A stretch of 64,000 nt of DNA, from the NCBI GenBank assembly GCA_017624835.1, contig JAGAMG010000010.1, positions 1 through 64,000 on the forward strand, in the 5' to 3' direction. The number at the start of each line of letters is the position of its first letter. Within the stretch, counting starts at the first letter, position 1. Made by a program: the position numbers and the translations under genes. Shown piece by piece: positions 8,540 through 15,947 of this stretch. The notes under the pieces were generated by a model, which worked only from the letters and a program-made list of their open reading frames with translations, had not been told where the DNA came from and did not search any database. The DNA is from Lachnospiraceae bacterium. Lineage in GTDB: Bacteria > Bacillota > Clostridia > Lachnospirales > Lachnospiraceae.

Positions 8540-8578
8540 AAGTAAAATAGAAGGACGGCTTTTCAACCATCCTTCTAC
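8540..8578 (-). terminator. Terminator-like hairpin
   Basis: The arms TAGAAGGATGG and CCGTCCTTCTA, read on the minus strand, are followed by TTTTACTTTT. No credible gene lies immediately upstream; only the 32-bp repeats do. It is therefore likely a remnant of a lost gene and marks the junction that beheads the PBECR4-like frame. Confidence 0.6.
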
Positions 8579-8611
8579 TAATTTTTCACAGTTTATTCTG
8601 CAATGGGAATG

Positions 8612-8699
8612 GGTTTTCGGTCTCCATCCCGACCGCTGGAACAGGTTTAAGGTCTCTGCTCCGACCGCTGGAACAGGTTTAAGGTCTCTGCTCCGACCG
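8612..8699. repeat. 32-bp direct tandem repeat, about 2.8 copies
   Basis: Units run 8612-8643 (variant), 8644-8675 and 8676-8699 (partial). The unit begins GGTTTAAGGTCTCTGCTCCG and ends ACCGCTGGAACA. The second and third copies are identical over their shared length, indicating recent duplication. There are no spacers, so it is not a CRISPR array. The 95 bp to the right, up to 8829, show no gene. Confidence 0.85.
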
Positions 8700-8829
8700 T
8701 ATTTAGTATCTCTTTTTGTATCTTCATTATACACTACTATATGCCAATAGTCAAAATGAATTTACACTTTTTAACACTATCTATTTCCCATTAAACCATC
8801 CTAAGCGGTAAACACTATTGCATAATTAT

Positions 8830-9258
8830 CTACTCCTTATAAATCACCTTTCGCATTCCCGAACCACAGTGCTCATGGGGCATTCTTTTAAAACCCTGCT
8901 GCTCATAAAATACTTCTTTCCCTTTTTCTGCAATCAGCTGAACACTGGCTCTTCCACCCACGGGGACATTCTCATCAATGTATGCCAATAATCGTTTCAT
9001 CATAGTGGTTCCAATGCCTTTCCCCTGATATTCCGGTACTACTATGACATCTGCTATGATAAAGTAAATTCCATCACCGATAATTCTCGCCATACCTATA
9101 GCTTCATTCTGATGAAGCACCACTATACTGTAATAGCTATGCTGCAGGGCATTTCGTGCCTGCTGCTCTGAAAAGTTCCTCCAGCCTACACTATCGCGAA
9201 GTTTGTAATATATTTCATAAGATAAATCATTTTCTATGTATTCCAAATTTTCTAGCAT
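8830..9258 (-). CDS. GNAT-family N-acetyltransferase
   Basis: A 142-residue acetyl-CoA-dependent acyltransferase. Motif A, VVPEYQGKGIGTTMMKRLL, forms the pyrophosphate-binding loop, and the C-terminal FYEQQGFKRMP strand-helix is typical. The substrate is not predictable. GGAGAGG precedes the ATG, which lies inside the end of the Fic gene (7 bp overlap), so it is translated as the third gene of the HTH-Fic-GNAT unit. Confidence 0.88.
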   Translation of the reverse strand: MLENLEYIENDLSYEIYYKLRDSVGWRNFSEQQARNALQHSYYSIVVLHQNEAIGMARIIGDGIYFIIADVIVVPEYQGKGIGTTMMKRLLAYIDENVPVGGRASVQLIAEKGKEVFYEQQGFKRMPHEHCGSGMRKVIYKE

Positions 9259-9968
9259 AACCTCTCCAAGTTCGAATACTTCTCCCTAAAAGCTTCATAA
9301 TCTGCTTTCGCAATTTTATATTGCTCTCCTACCCGCTCCTCATTCTTGGAATACGCTGATTCCTGTACTTCGCCTTGCAATGCATCTGAAATAATCCGCC
9401 TTAAGTACTCTTTCTGGTCGTAATTAGCCATAACTAGTGAGTCTCTTACATACATTGGGTTATTCCTAATCAATGCCACCTGAAAATCCACACCTTTGCC
9501 TTTTAAATAATGCCATAAAAATGTGATACAGGTTCTGGTATTTCCTTCTCTGAAGGGGTGGATACTCCATAATGCTAACAGGAAATCAGAAACCTCATCT
9601 CCCTTTTTGGCAGTCTTTCTCCAATCAATGTTTGCATATTCATGCAGCAACTTCTCTAATCTTTTCTCAATCTCATGGTAGTCTGCATATTCTGCTGAAC
9701 CACCGGACAAAACACGCTCACTCTTATATAGATTCTCTTTTCGAAATGTTCCCGCCCATTCATAAATATCCCCAAATAAATACTTATGAATGCTTACCAT
9801 GTGCTCTACATCATAAGTATAGGCAATCCTCATGGGCTTCACATCCAACCCTAACAACTTTGCAAACACTTTTTGTATTTCAAATTTCTCCAAAAGCTCC
9901 TTATCACGAATGTTATATTTATTAATAAGAACATCACTTTCCGGGTAACAATTCTTTCCACCACTCAT
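9252..9968 (-). CDS. Fic/DOC-family AMP-transferase-like protein
   Basis: A 238-residue Fic-domain protein. The catalytic loop is HPFREGNTRT with His137, and the upstream EWAGTFR and SGGSAEY segments are those of Fic toxins that modify proteins with AMP or related groups. The core is complete, so activity is plausible. The C-terminal 40 residues are a charged helix. GGGAG lies upstream of the ATG, and the gene starts just after the stop of the HTH gene at 9972. The pairing with a VbhA-like partner suggests a toxin-antitoxin module of the Fic class I kind. Confidence 0.88.
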   Translation of the reverse strand: MSGGKNCYPESDVLINKYNIRDKELLEKFEIQKVFAKLLGLDVKPMRIAYTYDVEHMVSIHKYLFGDIYEWAGTFRKENLYKSERVLSGGSAEYADYHEIEKRLEKLLHEYANIDWRKTAKKGDEVSDFLLALWSIHPFREGNTRTCITFLWHYLKGKGVDFQVALIRNNPMYVRDSLVMANYDQKEYLRRIISDALQGEVQESAYSKNEERVGEQYKIAKADYEAFREKYSNLERLC

Positions 9969-9971
9969 GTA

Positions 9972-10331
9972 TTACACTCCCAAATACTCAAATCTGTCAA
10001 TTCTGACTTCCAGCTCTTCCAACGATATTTTTCCAAAAATATAGGAATCCAACACCTCTAAAAACAATTCGTCCGGACCAATTGTAGCGCTTAACATAAT
10101 AGCCATAGCATTTTCCACGCTCTTTCTTCTCGCTTCACATGCTTCCACATAACTTGGGCTGATAAGCATTCCCTTATATTCTAAAATAGTTCTCATCATA
10201 TTAACAACATATGCCGGAGGGGTTCTTCTTTCCTGTTCCCAATCCTTCAAAGTAGCAACCGGGATATCAAACATTTTGGCAAATTTATTCTGACTTAATC
10301 CCGTTTGTAAACGTAATTCTCTCACTTCCAC
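9972..10331 (-). CDS. HTH protein with VbhA-like C-terminal domain (Fic partner)
   Basis: A 119-residue protein. Residues 1-55 form an XRE-type helix-turn-helix (ELRLQTGLSQNKFAKMFDIP, then TLKDWEQERRTPP). Residues about 70-115 (ARRKSVENAM, then EVLDSYIFGKISLEEL) resemble the VbhA-type antitoxin fold that covers Fic active sites. By eye the inhibitory S-x-x-x-E-G motif is not conserved (the aligned stretch reads IMLSAT). I choose the GTG at 10331 because GGAGG lies eight bases upstream and because homologues begin with E-V/I-R-E-L-R; a GTG at 10346 overlaps that site. Likely an autoregulating antitoxin or repressor. Confidence 0.72.
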   Translation of the reverse strand: MEVRELRLQTGLSQNKFAKMFDIPVATLKDWEQERRTPPAYVVNMMRTILEYKGMLISPSYVEACEARRKSVENAMAIMLSATIGPDELFLEVLDSYIFGKISLEELEVRIDRFEYLGV

Positions 10332-10387
10332 GCTAATTACCTCCACTTATTTCTCCCTATATATTATACGGCATTGCCTACCATCAT

Positions 10388-10495
10388 TCAAGTATTTGGC
10401 AATTGCTTAAGCATATTTATCGTCCTATATATTTCACCACACTCCGGGCATTTCCAATCACAATCATTTTTCTTCGCTTTTTTATGTCCTACCAC
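10388..10495 (-). CDS. Possible 35-residue zinc-ribbon mini-protein
   Basis: A short frame starting at GTG, only a few bases after the NUDIX stop, reads KKNDCDWKCPECGEIYRT near its middle, then ends with TGA. The CDWKCPECG cluster looks like half a zinc ribbon. The ribosome binding site is weak, and the frame is also open a little upstream without an ATG, so it may be the tail of a lost gene. Confidence 0.25.
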   Translation of the reverse strand: MVGHKKAKKNDCDWKCPECGEIYRTINMLKQLPNT

Positions 10496-10497
10496 TC

Positions 10498-11028
10498 TTA
10501 ATCCGACATTTCCGTAAAAACAATCTTCTCTCCATCAGACATGCCGCCATATAGTCTATCCGAATATCTTCCTACCTCTAAATAATGCTCCATAGCAAAT
10601 TTAGCAGAAAATGGCATTTCCAGATTCTTTAATTCCTCCAGAGGAAACCACTGCAAAACTCCTTCATTGGAAGTAAGTTCCATTTCAACATCTGTTTTCA
10701 AATTTGCAAAGAAATAGTAATTTTGCCGTATCTCTCCCTTTACACATCGCAATGCAATATATTTCAAATGCAGATTTTCCAGCATGTCCTCTGTTACAGA
10801 CAACTCCTCCCGCAGCTCACGCAAAACACAGGCACGGGCATCGTTCAATTCACTTTCCTCAAAATGTCCTCCGGCTGCCCCTATCCACATATCATTAACC
10901 ACTTTGGAGCCTTGACGATAGAGCAAAAGTATCTTACTATTTTGCAGCAAATAAACTGCCGTCATATTTCTAAGCTTTCCTTGCATATATGGTTTTTCTT
11001 TCATTGTAGCAGTTCCTCCCATCCCCAT
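10498..11028 (-). CDS. NUDIX hydrolase
   Basis: A 176-residue nucleoside-diphosphate-X hydrolase. The NUDIX box is readable as GGHFEESELNDARACV followed by LRELREEL; it carries a two-residue longer spacing than the textbook consensus, a form I recall from other clostridial members. The substrate is unknown, with 8-oxo-dGTP-type or dinucleotide substrates possible. The start is either the ATG at 11028 (AGGAG nearby) or the internal ATG at residue 9 with GGGAGG ten bases before it. It is monocistronic or the last gene after the DUF6056 gene. Confidence 0.8.
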   Translation of the reverse strand: MGMGGTATMKEKPYMQGKLRNMTAVYLLQNSKILLLYRQGSKVVNDMWIGAAGGHFEESELNDARACVLRELREELSVTEDMLENLHLKYIALRCVKGEIRQNYYFFANLKTDVEMELTSNEGVLQWFPLEELKNLEMPFSAKFAMEHYLEVGRYSDRLYGGMSDGEKIVFTEMSD

Positions 11029-11086
11029 TGGCTCCTAATCAAAAACGTTTCTCTCGCATGAATCTATCATACCAAAAGAACGCTTT

Positions 11087-12568
11087 TTACTCAATCAAAT
11101 ATACACTCTTTTTTCCATACCGGGACGCCAACGCAGAATTTTTCCAATCATACTTATCCGTGGTAATATCCTCAAAATAGAGTAGGTACGGTCTTATCGT
11201 ATATGGCTGTAATTCTATTACTTCCTTATCACTTTCTAACAACGACACTCTCTCCATATACTCTTCATAGAAGTTTTTCGCTTCTCCTGTCTTCAAGGAC
11301 ACATAGGCTGCATAGGATGTATAATCTGTCAAAACATCCTCACATAAATAAAAATGGCAAAATAAGAGCAATGCTACCACAACAAAATAACCTGTATGAT
11401 ATGAAATATAATTCACATTAAAGCTTCTAAATTTCCTGCGCACCCAACCAATCCAATAGATAAAATTTCCTAATACCAACAATTGAAACCACATTTTTGC
11501 AATGTTAGTTTGCCTGTCCACGCCTGCTCCTCCCATGGCATAGAACAAAGGTGTAAACATGCAAGCTAAGGAACCAAAGGAAAGAACGTTCACCACTCCC
11601 GGCATTGGGAAATGGTATTCCCTCTCAATTGTGATACGCTCTGTCATATTCCGGACAACAGGCAATATCAGAAGTAAAATTATACATGATTGCCAATCAA
11701 ACCATTCCCCTATAAATTCAATGCTAATCTCAAAGGAGCTCCATACAGATTCCAAAATTCCCTGACCTTTAAAATGCTCCTGCCGCATCCAATTGCCCGG
11801 CGCAGTAATATTTACATAAAATCCTATTCCATAGCTTAATAAGGGAAAAAGTACCCAATAGTTCCATTGTTTCTGATACCATTGAAACACAACAACCATT
11901 CCCAACAAACACAATATTCCCAGCAAGGCAGTGGAATAATTAGAACCACTGCAAATAACACTTGCAATTGCAGCAAGCACAGTAATCAGTAGCTTTGCCC
12001 TCCATTCTTTCACACAGAACAAAAGACAAATCAATGCAATCGTCACCAGCATAACACCATGCATAAAGGTATAATGAACCGAACCATTATACCAATAAAG
12101 AGCATTAACCGGTGAATGAATTGTCTGTAATAACCAAAAGGCAAAAACACAGCTAATATACCACCACTGTAATTTCCGAACTCTCAGCCCTTTTACCAGC
12201 ACCACATACAATAGAAAAAAATGTGGAATTACAATACTACTCAACATGATAACAGGAGTCAAAGCGTACATTTCTTCTCCCCAGATTACGGGACACAAAC
12301 ACATCAAAAAGGCGGACGCAAAGGTTCCCTGCCATGTATTGTAGGTTTCCTTTACCTTCTGAAATGCCGCTTCCAACACCACACCTATGGAATGACTGTT
12401 TTGCCAAGTGGTGTTGGTATAAGCACAATAGCTGTAATCATCCGCCCATGGATGGGCATATCTTCCTACCATTATAAGAGGAATCAGTGCTATCAGCAAA
12501 AGGATTGTTGCTGATAATGTTAGGAGTCCTTCGGTTATCTTATTGCATTTTGTTATGGGAAAGCTCAT
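11087..12568 (-). CDS. DUF6056-type polytopic membrane protein
   Basis: A 493-residue integral membrane protein with about eleven hydrophobic segments. The N-terminal GRYAHPWADDYSYCAY motif, just after the first membrane helix, recalls the acidic first loop of GT-C glycosyltransferases and is the mark of the DUF6056 family. It may transfer sugars from lipid carriers at the cell surface, but no activity is demonstrated for the family. GAGG lies five bases before the ATG. It stands between the NUDIX gene and the uxaA terminator. Confidence 0.65.
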   Translation of the reverse strand: MSFPITKCNKITEGLLTLSATILLLIALIPLIMVGRYAHPWADDYSYCAYTNTTWQNSHSIGVVLEAAFQKVKETYNTWQGTFASAFLMCLCPVIWGEEMYALTPVIMLSSIVIPHFFLLYVVLVKGLRVRKLQWWYISCVFAFWLLQTIHSPVNALYWYNGSVHYTFMHGVMLVTIALICLLFCVKEWRAKLLITVLAAIASVICSGSNYSTALLGILCLLGMVVVFQWYQKQWNYWVLFPLLSYGIGFYVNITAPGNWMRQEHFKGQGILESVWSSFEISIEFIGEWFDWQSCIILLLILPVVRNMTERITIEREYHFPMPGVVNVLSFGSLACMFTPLFYAMGGAGVDRQTNIAKMWFQLLVLGNFIYWIGWVRRKFRSFNVNYISYHTGYFVVVALLLFCHFYLCEDVLTDYTSYAAYVSLKTGEAKNFYEEYMERVSLLESDKEVIELQPYTIRPYLLYFEDITTDKYDWKNSALASRYGKKSVYLIE

Positions 12569-12649
12569 AATAACCTCATTTTAGCATTCTTAATCATTTT
12601 GCTAATAGCATTCCCTTTTCCTACTAAAGACATCCATTTATACTCCAAT

Positions 12650-12690
12650 AAAAAAATCCTGTAAGCTCGGTTCACAAAGCCTACAGGATT
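12650..12690 (-). terminator. Terminator of uxaB-uxaA
   Basis: On the minus strand the arms AATCCTGTAGGC and GCTTACAGGATT are followed by TTTTTT. It lies 28 bp after the uxaA stop codon. Confidence 0.85.
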
Positions 12691-12717
12691 TTATTCTTTT
12701 AATTTTTCTCGCCCTTC

Positions 12718-14211
12718 TTACAGGGTAACACCCTGTTTAAAGATCGCAAAATCATGGAAACCGGCTTCCTCGCTGCATACCTTCTTACCGGAAGCAACCT
12801 CAACTACATAATTAAAGAACTTCTCAGTCTCCTCATTCCAATTGTTGCCCTCTACCAACACACCTGCATTGAAGTCAATCCAATTGGATTTCTTATTTGC
12901 AAGTCTGGAGTTGGTGGAAATCTTCATGGTAGGTACGGGGGATGCAAATGGTGTACCACGTCCTGTCGTAAACAGTACAATATGTGCACCTGCTGCCGCC
13001 AAAGCAGTTGCTGCAACCAAGTCATTACCGGGTGCGCTAAGCAGGTTCAAGCCGGGAGTCTTAACCGTCTCGCCGTATGCCAAAACGCCCTTAACCAATG
13101 CACTACCGGACTTCTGGGTACATCCCAGAGATTTATCCTCCAGAGTGGAAATACCACCCTTTTTGTTTCCGGGAGAAGGATTCTCATAAATAGTCTGATT
13201 ATGACTCTTGAAGTAATTCTTGAAATCATTAATCAAATCTACAGTCTTGTTAAAGAGCTCCTCATTTGCACAACGATTCATCAGAATGGTTTCTGCACCA
13301 AACATCTCGGGAACCTCGGTGAGAATGGTAGTACCACCCTTGGAAATCAACAAATCGGAGAAACGTCCAACCAAAGGATTTGCAGTGATACCGGAAAGTC
13401 CGTCACTACCACCGCACTTCATACCGATTACCAGCTTGCTTACGCTGACGGGCTCTCTTTCAAAGCCTGCTGCATAATCAATCAGTTCCTTGATAGCTTC
13501 CACAGACTCTGCGATTTCATCCTCACATTCCTGGGAAACAATGAATTTTACACGCTTCTCATCATAATCACCGATGTAAGGCTTTAACACATCAATATTG
13601 CTGTTCTCACAGCCAAGTCCCAACACCAACACACCGCCTGCATTGGGATGGTTAATCAGGTCTGCCAGAATCTTTCTGGTATTTTCCTGGTCATCACCCA
13701 TTTGGGAACAGCCGTAAGGATGGGGAAATGCAATAACCTCATCCACACTACCCTTCACAAATGCATTTGCCTGTTTTGCAATAGCAGTTGCTACATTATT
13801 TACACAACCAACGGTAGGGATAACCCAGATTTCATTACGAACACCAACCTTGCCGTCAGGACGATTGAAGCCCATAAAGGTTGCATCCTCTGTAGTCTTT
13901 TCCTCTACGGTAACGGGCTCATAGGTATACTCCAACAAATCACCTAAGCCGGTTTTTACATTGTGAGTATGAATCCATGCACCTTCCTTGATAGCTTCTT
14001 TTGCATTACCAATGCTGTAACCATATTTGATTACTGCGCCGCCTTCTGCAATATCAGTCAGTGCCATTTTATGTCCTGCGGGAATCTCCTCCAGAGCAGT
14101 GACGGTTTTTACACCGTCCTGACTCTCTACAGAAATACTCTCCCCGGCAGGGATTGTATTCAATGCTACTACTACATTATCATTGTCATTAATTTTTAAG
14201 AAATTTTGCAT
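12718..14211 (-). CDS. uxaA: Altronate dehydratase
   Basis: A 497-residue iron-dependent dehydratase that converts D-altronate to 2-keto-3-deoxy-D-gluconate. The N-terminal SAF-like domain (about 1-95) is followed by the GD_AH catalytic region (FMGFNRPDGKVGVRNEIWV, HPYGCSQMGDD, GMKCGGSDGLSG). The length is normal for UxaA, and the C-terminal substrate-binding region is complete. Its ATG lies inside the last codons of uxaB (16 bp overlap, other frame), so the two are translationally coupled. Regulation is probably by the LacI protein encoded divergently. Confidence 0.95.
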   Translation of the reverse strand: MQNFLKINDNDNVVVALNTIPAGESISVESQDGVKTVTALEEIPAGHKMALTDIAEGGAVIKYGYSIGNAKEAIKEGAWIHTHNVKTGLGDLLEYTYEPVTVEEKTTEDATFMGFNRPDGKVGVRNEIWVIPTVGCVNNVATAIAKQANAFVKGSVDEVIAFPHPYGCSQMGDDQENTRKILADLINHPNAGGVLVLGLGCENSNIDVLKPYIGDYDEKRVKFIVSQECEDEIAESVEAIKELIDYAAGFEREPVSVSKLVIGMKCGGSDGLSGITANPLVGRFSDLLISKGGTTILTEVPEMFGAETILMNRCANEELFNKTVDLINDFKNYFKSHNQTIYENPSPGNKKGGISTLEDKSLGCTQKSGSALVKGVLAYGETVKTPGLNLLSAPGNDLVAATALAAAGAHIVLFTTGRGTPFASPVPTMKISTNSRLANKKSNWIDFNAGVLVEGNNWNEETEKFFNYVVEVASGKKVCSEEAGFHDFAIFKQGVTL

Positions 14212-15656
14212 AATGCTGCCCTCATACCATTTGCCTTAATATCATCCAGATATGCAACTACTGCGTCTGTGAGACCCTCTACCTTGTTCAAATCCTGACC
14301 GAAGAAATCCTCGGAACCAAGGAATGCAGTTACAAAGCTTACAGTATCCTTCTCACAATTGTCACGGAAGAACTCAAGTACATTCATGTCATCCATAATA
14401 TTGTATTCCTGGCCGTCTCTATGTCCAATCAGAGCCTTACCGCGGATTTCAGTACCGGTGTAGAATGCCATCAATGCTGCCAGAGAGAAGGTCAGGTGTG
14501 CAGGAAGCTTACCGAATTTCTCTACATAGCCTAAGAAGCTGGGCATACATCTTGCTCTCCACTTGGATACAGAGTTCAAGGAGATAGCAAGCAATGCATG
14601 GTCAACATAAGGATTGTTGAAACGATTTACAACCTCGCCTGCAAATGCCTTTAATTCCTCTTCAGGAAGGGTCAGGGTAGGAATTACTTCATCATAAATG
14701 GTCTTTAACATGAAATCTCTGATATCGTCATCCTGCATGGAATCTCTTACGATATCCTTACCTGCTAAGTAAGCAGCAAGTACAAAGGAGGTATGCGCAC
14801 CATTTAAGATACGAACCTTTCTCTGCTTGTAAGGATGATGATCGTTGGTAAATACAACAGGAAGACCTGCGCCGGGCAAATCAAACTCCTTGCTGATATC
14901 CTTGTCGGACTCAATAACCCAAAGTGCAAAAGGCTCGCCGGTTACCATGATGTGATCCTCGTAACCTAACTTCTCCCACTCTTCTGCCTCAGTAGCACGG
15001 GGGTAACCGGTGATAATACGGTCAACCAAGGTAGCGGTAAAGATACAAGCATCATTTACCCAGGTCTTAAATTCATCGCTTAAGCCCCAAAGTTCAATTA
15101 ACTGCATTACGCACTTCTTTAACATAATACCATTATCATCAATGAGCTCAACAGGAAGCATTACAAGACCCTTGCTCATGTCACCCTTGAAGGTTTCAAA
15201 TCTATGATATAAGAATTTGGTCAGTTTACCGGGGAAGGACTTAGGAGGCTCCATCTCAAACTTATCGGAATCATCAAATACAATTCCCGCCTCAGTTGTA
15301 TTGGAAACAACAAAACGTAGGGTATCAATTTCAGCCAGTCCCATATACTTGTCATACTGATTATAGGTATCTACAGCATCTGCAACACTGGTAACAACTC
15401 TGTTAAGAATCTTTGCTTCGCCATCCACATTACCACGAAGGGAAACAGTGTACTGGCAATCCTGATTGTGGAACATTTCCAAATTACCAAACTCAATGGG
15501 CTTAATCAAAACGATATCACCATCAAACTTACCCTGCTCGTTAGCAATATCAATCATATAATCAACAAATCCGCGAAGGAAATTACCCTCACCAAACTGT
15601 ACTACTTTAATAGGTCTTTCTTTTTTACCGGACATAGCCTTGTTTAAGATTTCCAT
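14196..15656 (-). CDS. uxaB: Tagaturonate reductase
   Basis: A 486-residue NADH-dependent oxidoreductase of the mannitol dehydrogenase family that reduces D-tagaturonate to D-altronate. The N-terminal Rossmann region contains VVQFGEGNFLRGFVDYMID. The middle KVRILNGAHTSFV holds the family's catalytic Lys/Asn/His region. I start at the ATG at 15656, where GGAGG ATAAA ATG is a textbook start; two in-frame ATGs further upstream would hide that site. It is the first gene of the uxaB-uxaA operon. Confidence 0.94.
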   Translation of the reverse strand: MEILNKAMSGKKERPIKVVQFGEGNFLRGFVDYMIDIANEQGKFDGDIVLIKPIEFGNLEMFHNQDCQYTVSLRGNVDGEAKILNRVVTSVADAVDTYNQYDKYMGLAEIDTLRFVVSNTTEAGIVFDDSDKFEMEPPKSFPGKLTKFLYHRFETFKGDMSKGLVMLPVELIDDNGIMLKKCVMQLIELWGLSDEFKTWVNDACIFTATLVDRIITGYPRATEAEEWEKLGYEDHIMVTGEPFALWVIESDKDISKEFDLPGAGLPVVFTNDHHPYKQRKVRILNGAHTSFVLAAYLAGKDIVRDSMQDDDIRDFMLKTIYDEVIPTLTLPEEELKAFAGEVVNRFNNPYVDHALLAISLNSVSKWRARCMPSFLGYVEKFGKLPAHLTFSLAALMAFYTGTEIRGKALIGHRDGQEYNIMDDMNVLEFFRDNCEKDTVSFVTAFLGSEDFFGQDLNKVEGLTDAVVAYLDDIKANGMRAALCKIS

Positions 15657-15695
15657 TTTATCCTCCATTCCACGCGCTTCTCGCATGCATTTTTA

Positions 15696-15709
15696 TGTAA
15701 GTACTTTCA
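15696..15709. promoter_or_regulatory. Putative operator at the uxaB start site
   Basis: TGTAAGTACTTTCA is a near-palindrome (consensus TGWAAGTACTTWCA) lying at the predicted uxaB transcription start. It differs by a single base from the reverse complement of the site at 15891-15904, so both are likely bound by the adjacent LacI-family regulator. Inference from sequence only. Confidence 0.55.
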
Positions 15710-15715
15710 TAAATA

Positions 15716-15744
15716 ATTTTACTTCTAAAAAGGACTTTAGTCAA
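15716..15744 (-). promoter_or_regulatory. uxaBA promoter
   Basis: On the minus strand TTGACT and TAAAAT are separated by 17 bases, a good sigma-A type promoter about 60 bp upstream of the uxaB ribosome binding site. Confidence 0.65.
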
Positions 15745-15844
15745 TAACCAAAAACAGAAAGTTTTCTAATTGCTAAAACATTGATTTTTGTGGATTTTTA
15801 CCACATTGATAATTTTTTGGCATTAATTTATATGAAAAAGTATC

Positions 15845-15873
15845 TTGAAAAAACATTCCCTATTAGATATAAT
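15845..15873 (+). promoter_or_regulatory. Promoter of the LacI-family gene
   Basis: TTGAAA and TATAAT with 17 bases between them, near consensus for sigma-A. It lies about 75 bp before the ATG. The operator-like site at 15891-15904 falls just downstream of the expected start, which suits autorepression. Confidence 0.75.
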
Positions 15874-15890
15874 TCAAATGTAGGTTTTTT

Positions 15891-15904
15891 TGAAACTACT
15901 TACA
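15891..15904. promoter_or_regulatory. Putative operator in the LacI gene leader
   Basis: TGAAACTACTTACA matches the reverse complement of the site at 15696-15709 (TGAAAGTACTTACA) in 13 of 14 positions. It is placed some 20 bases after the -10 hexamer of the regulator gene. Confidence 0.5.
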
Positions 15905-15947
15905 TATTTCTTTCATAAAAATGTAACAAGCATGAGGAGTTTATCAC

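Noticed and set aside
8612..8699. CRISPR array
   Set aside because: The repeats are directly adjoining without spacers, there are fewer than three units and no cas genes are near.
8525..8734. Minus-strand 69-codon frame over the tandem repeats
   Set aside because: It is built from the 32-bp repeats and the terminator hairpin, so the peptide repeats merely echo the DNA repeats; no ribosome binding site.
12754..13587. Long open frame of 277 codons on the plus strand
   Set aside because: It lies fully antisense to uxaA, is rich in Cys, Ser and Ile in a pattern typical of a reversed frame, and has no family resemblance or ribosome binding site.
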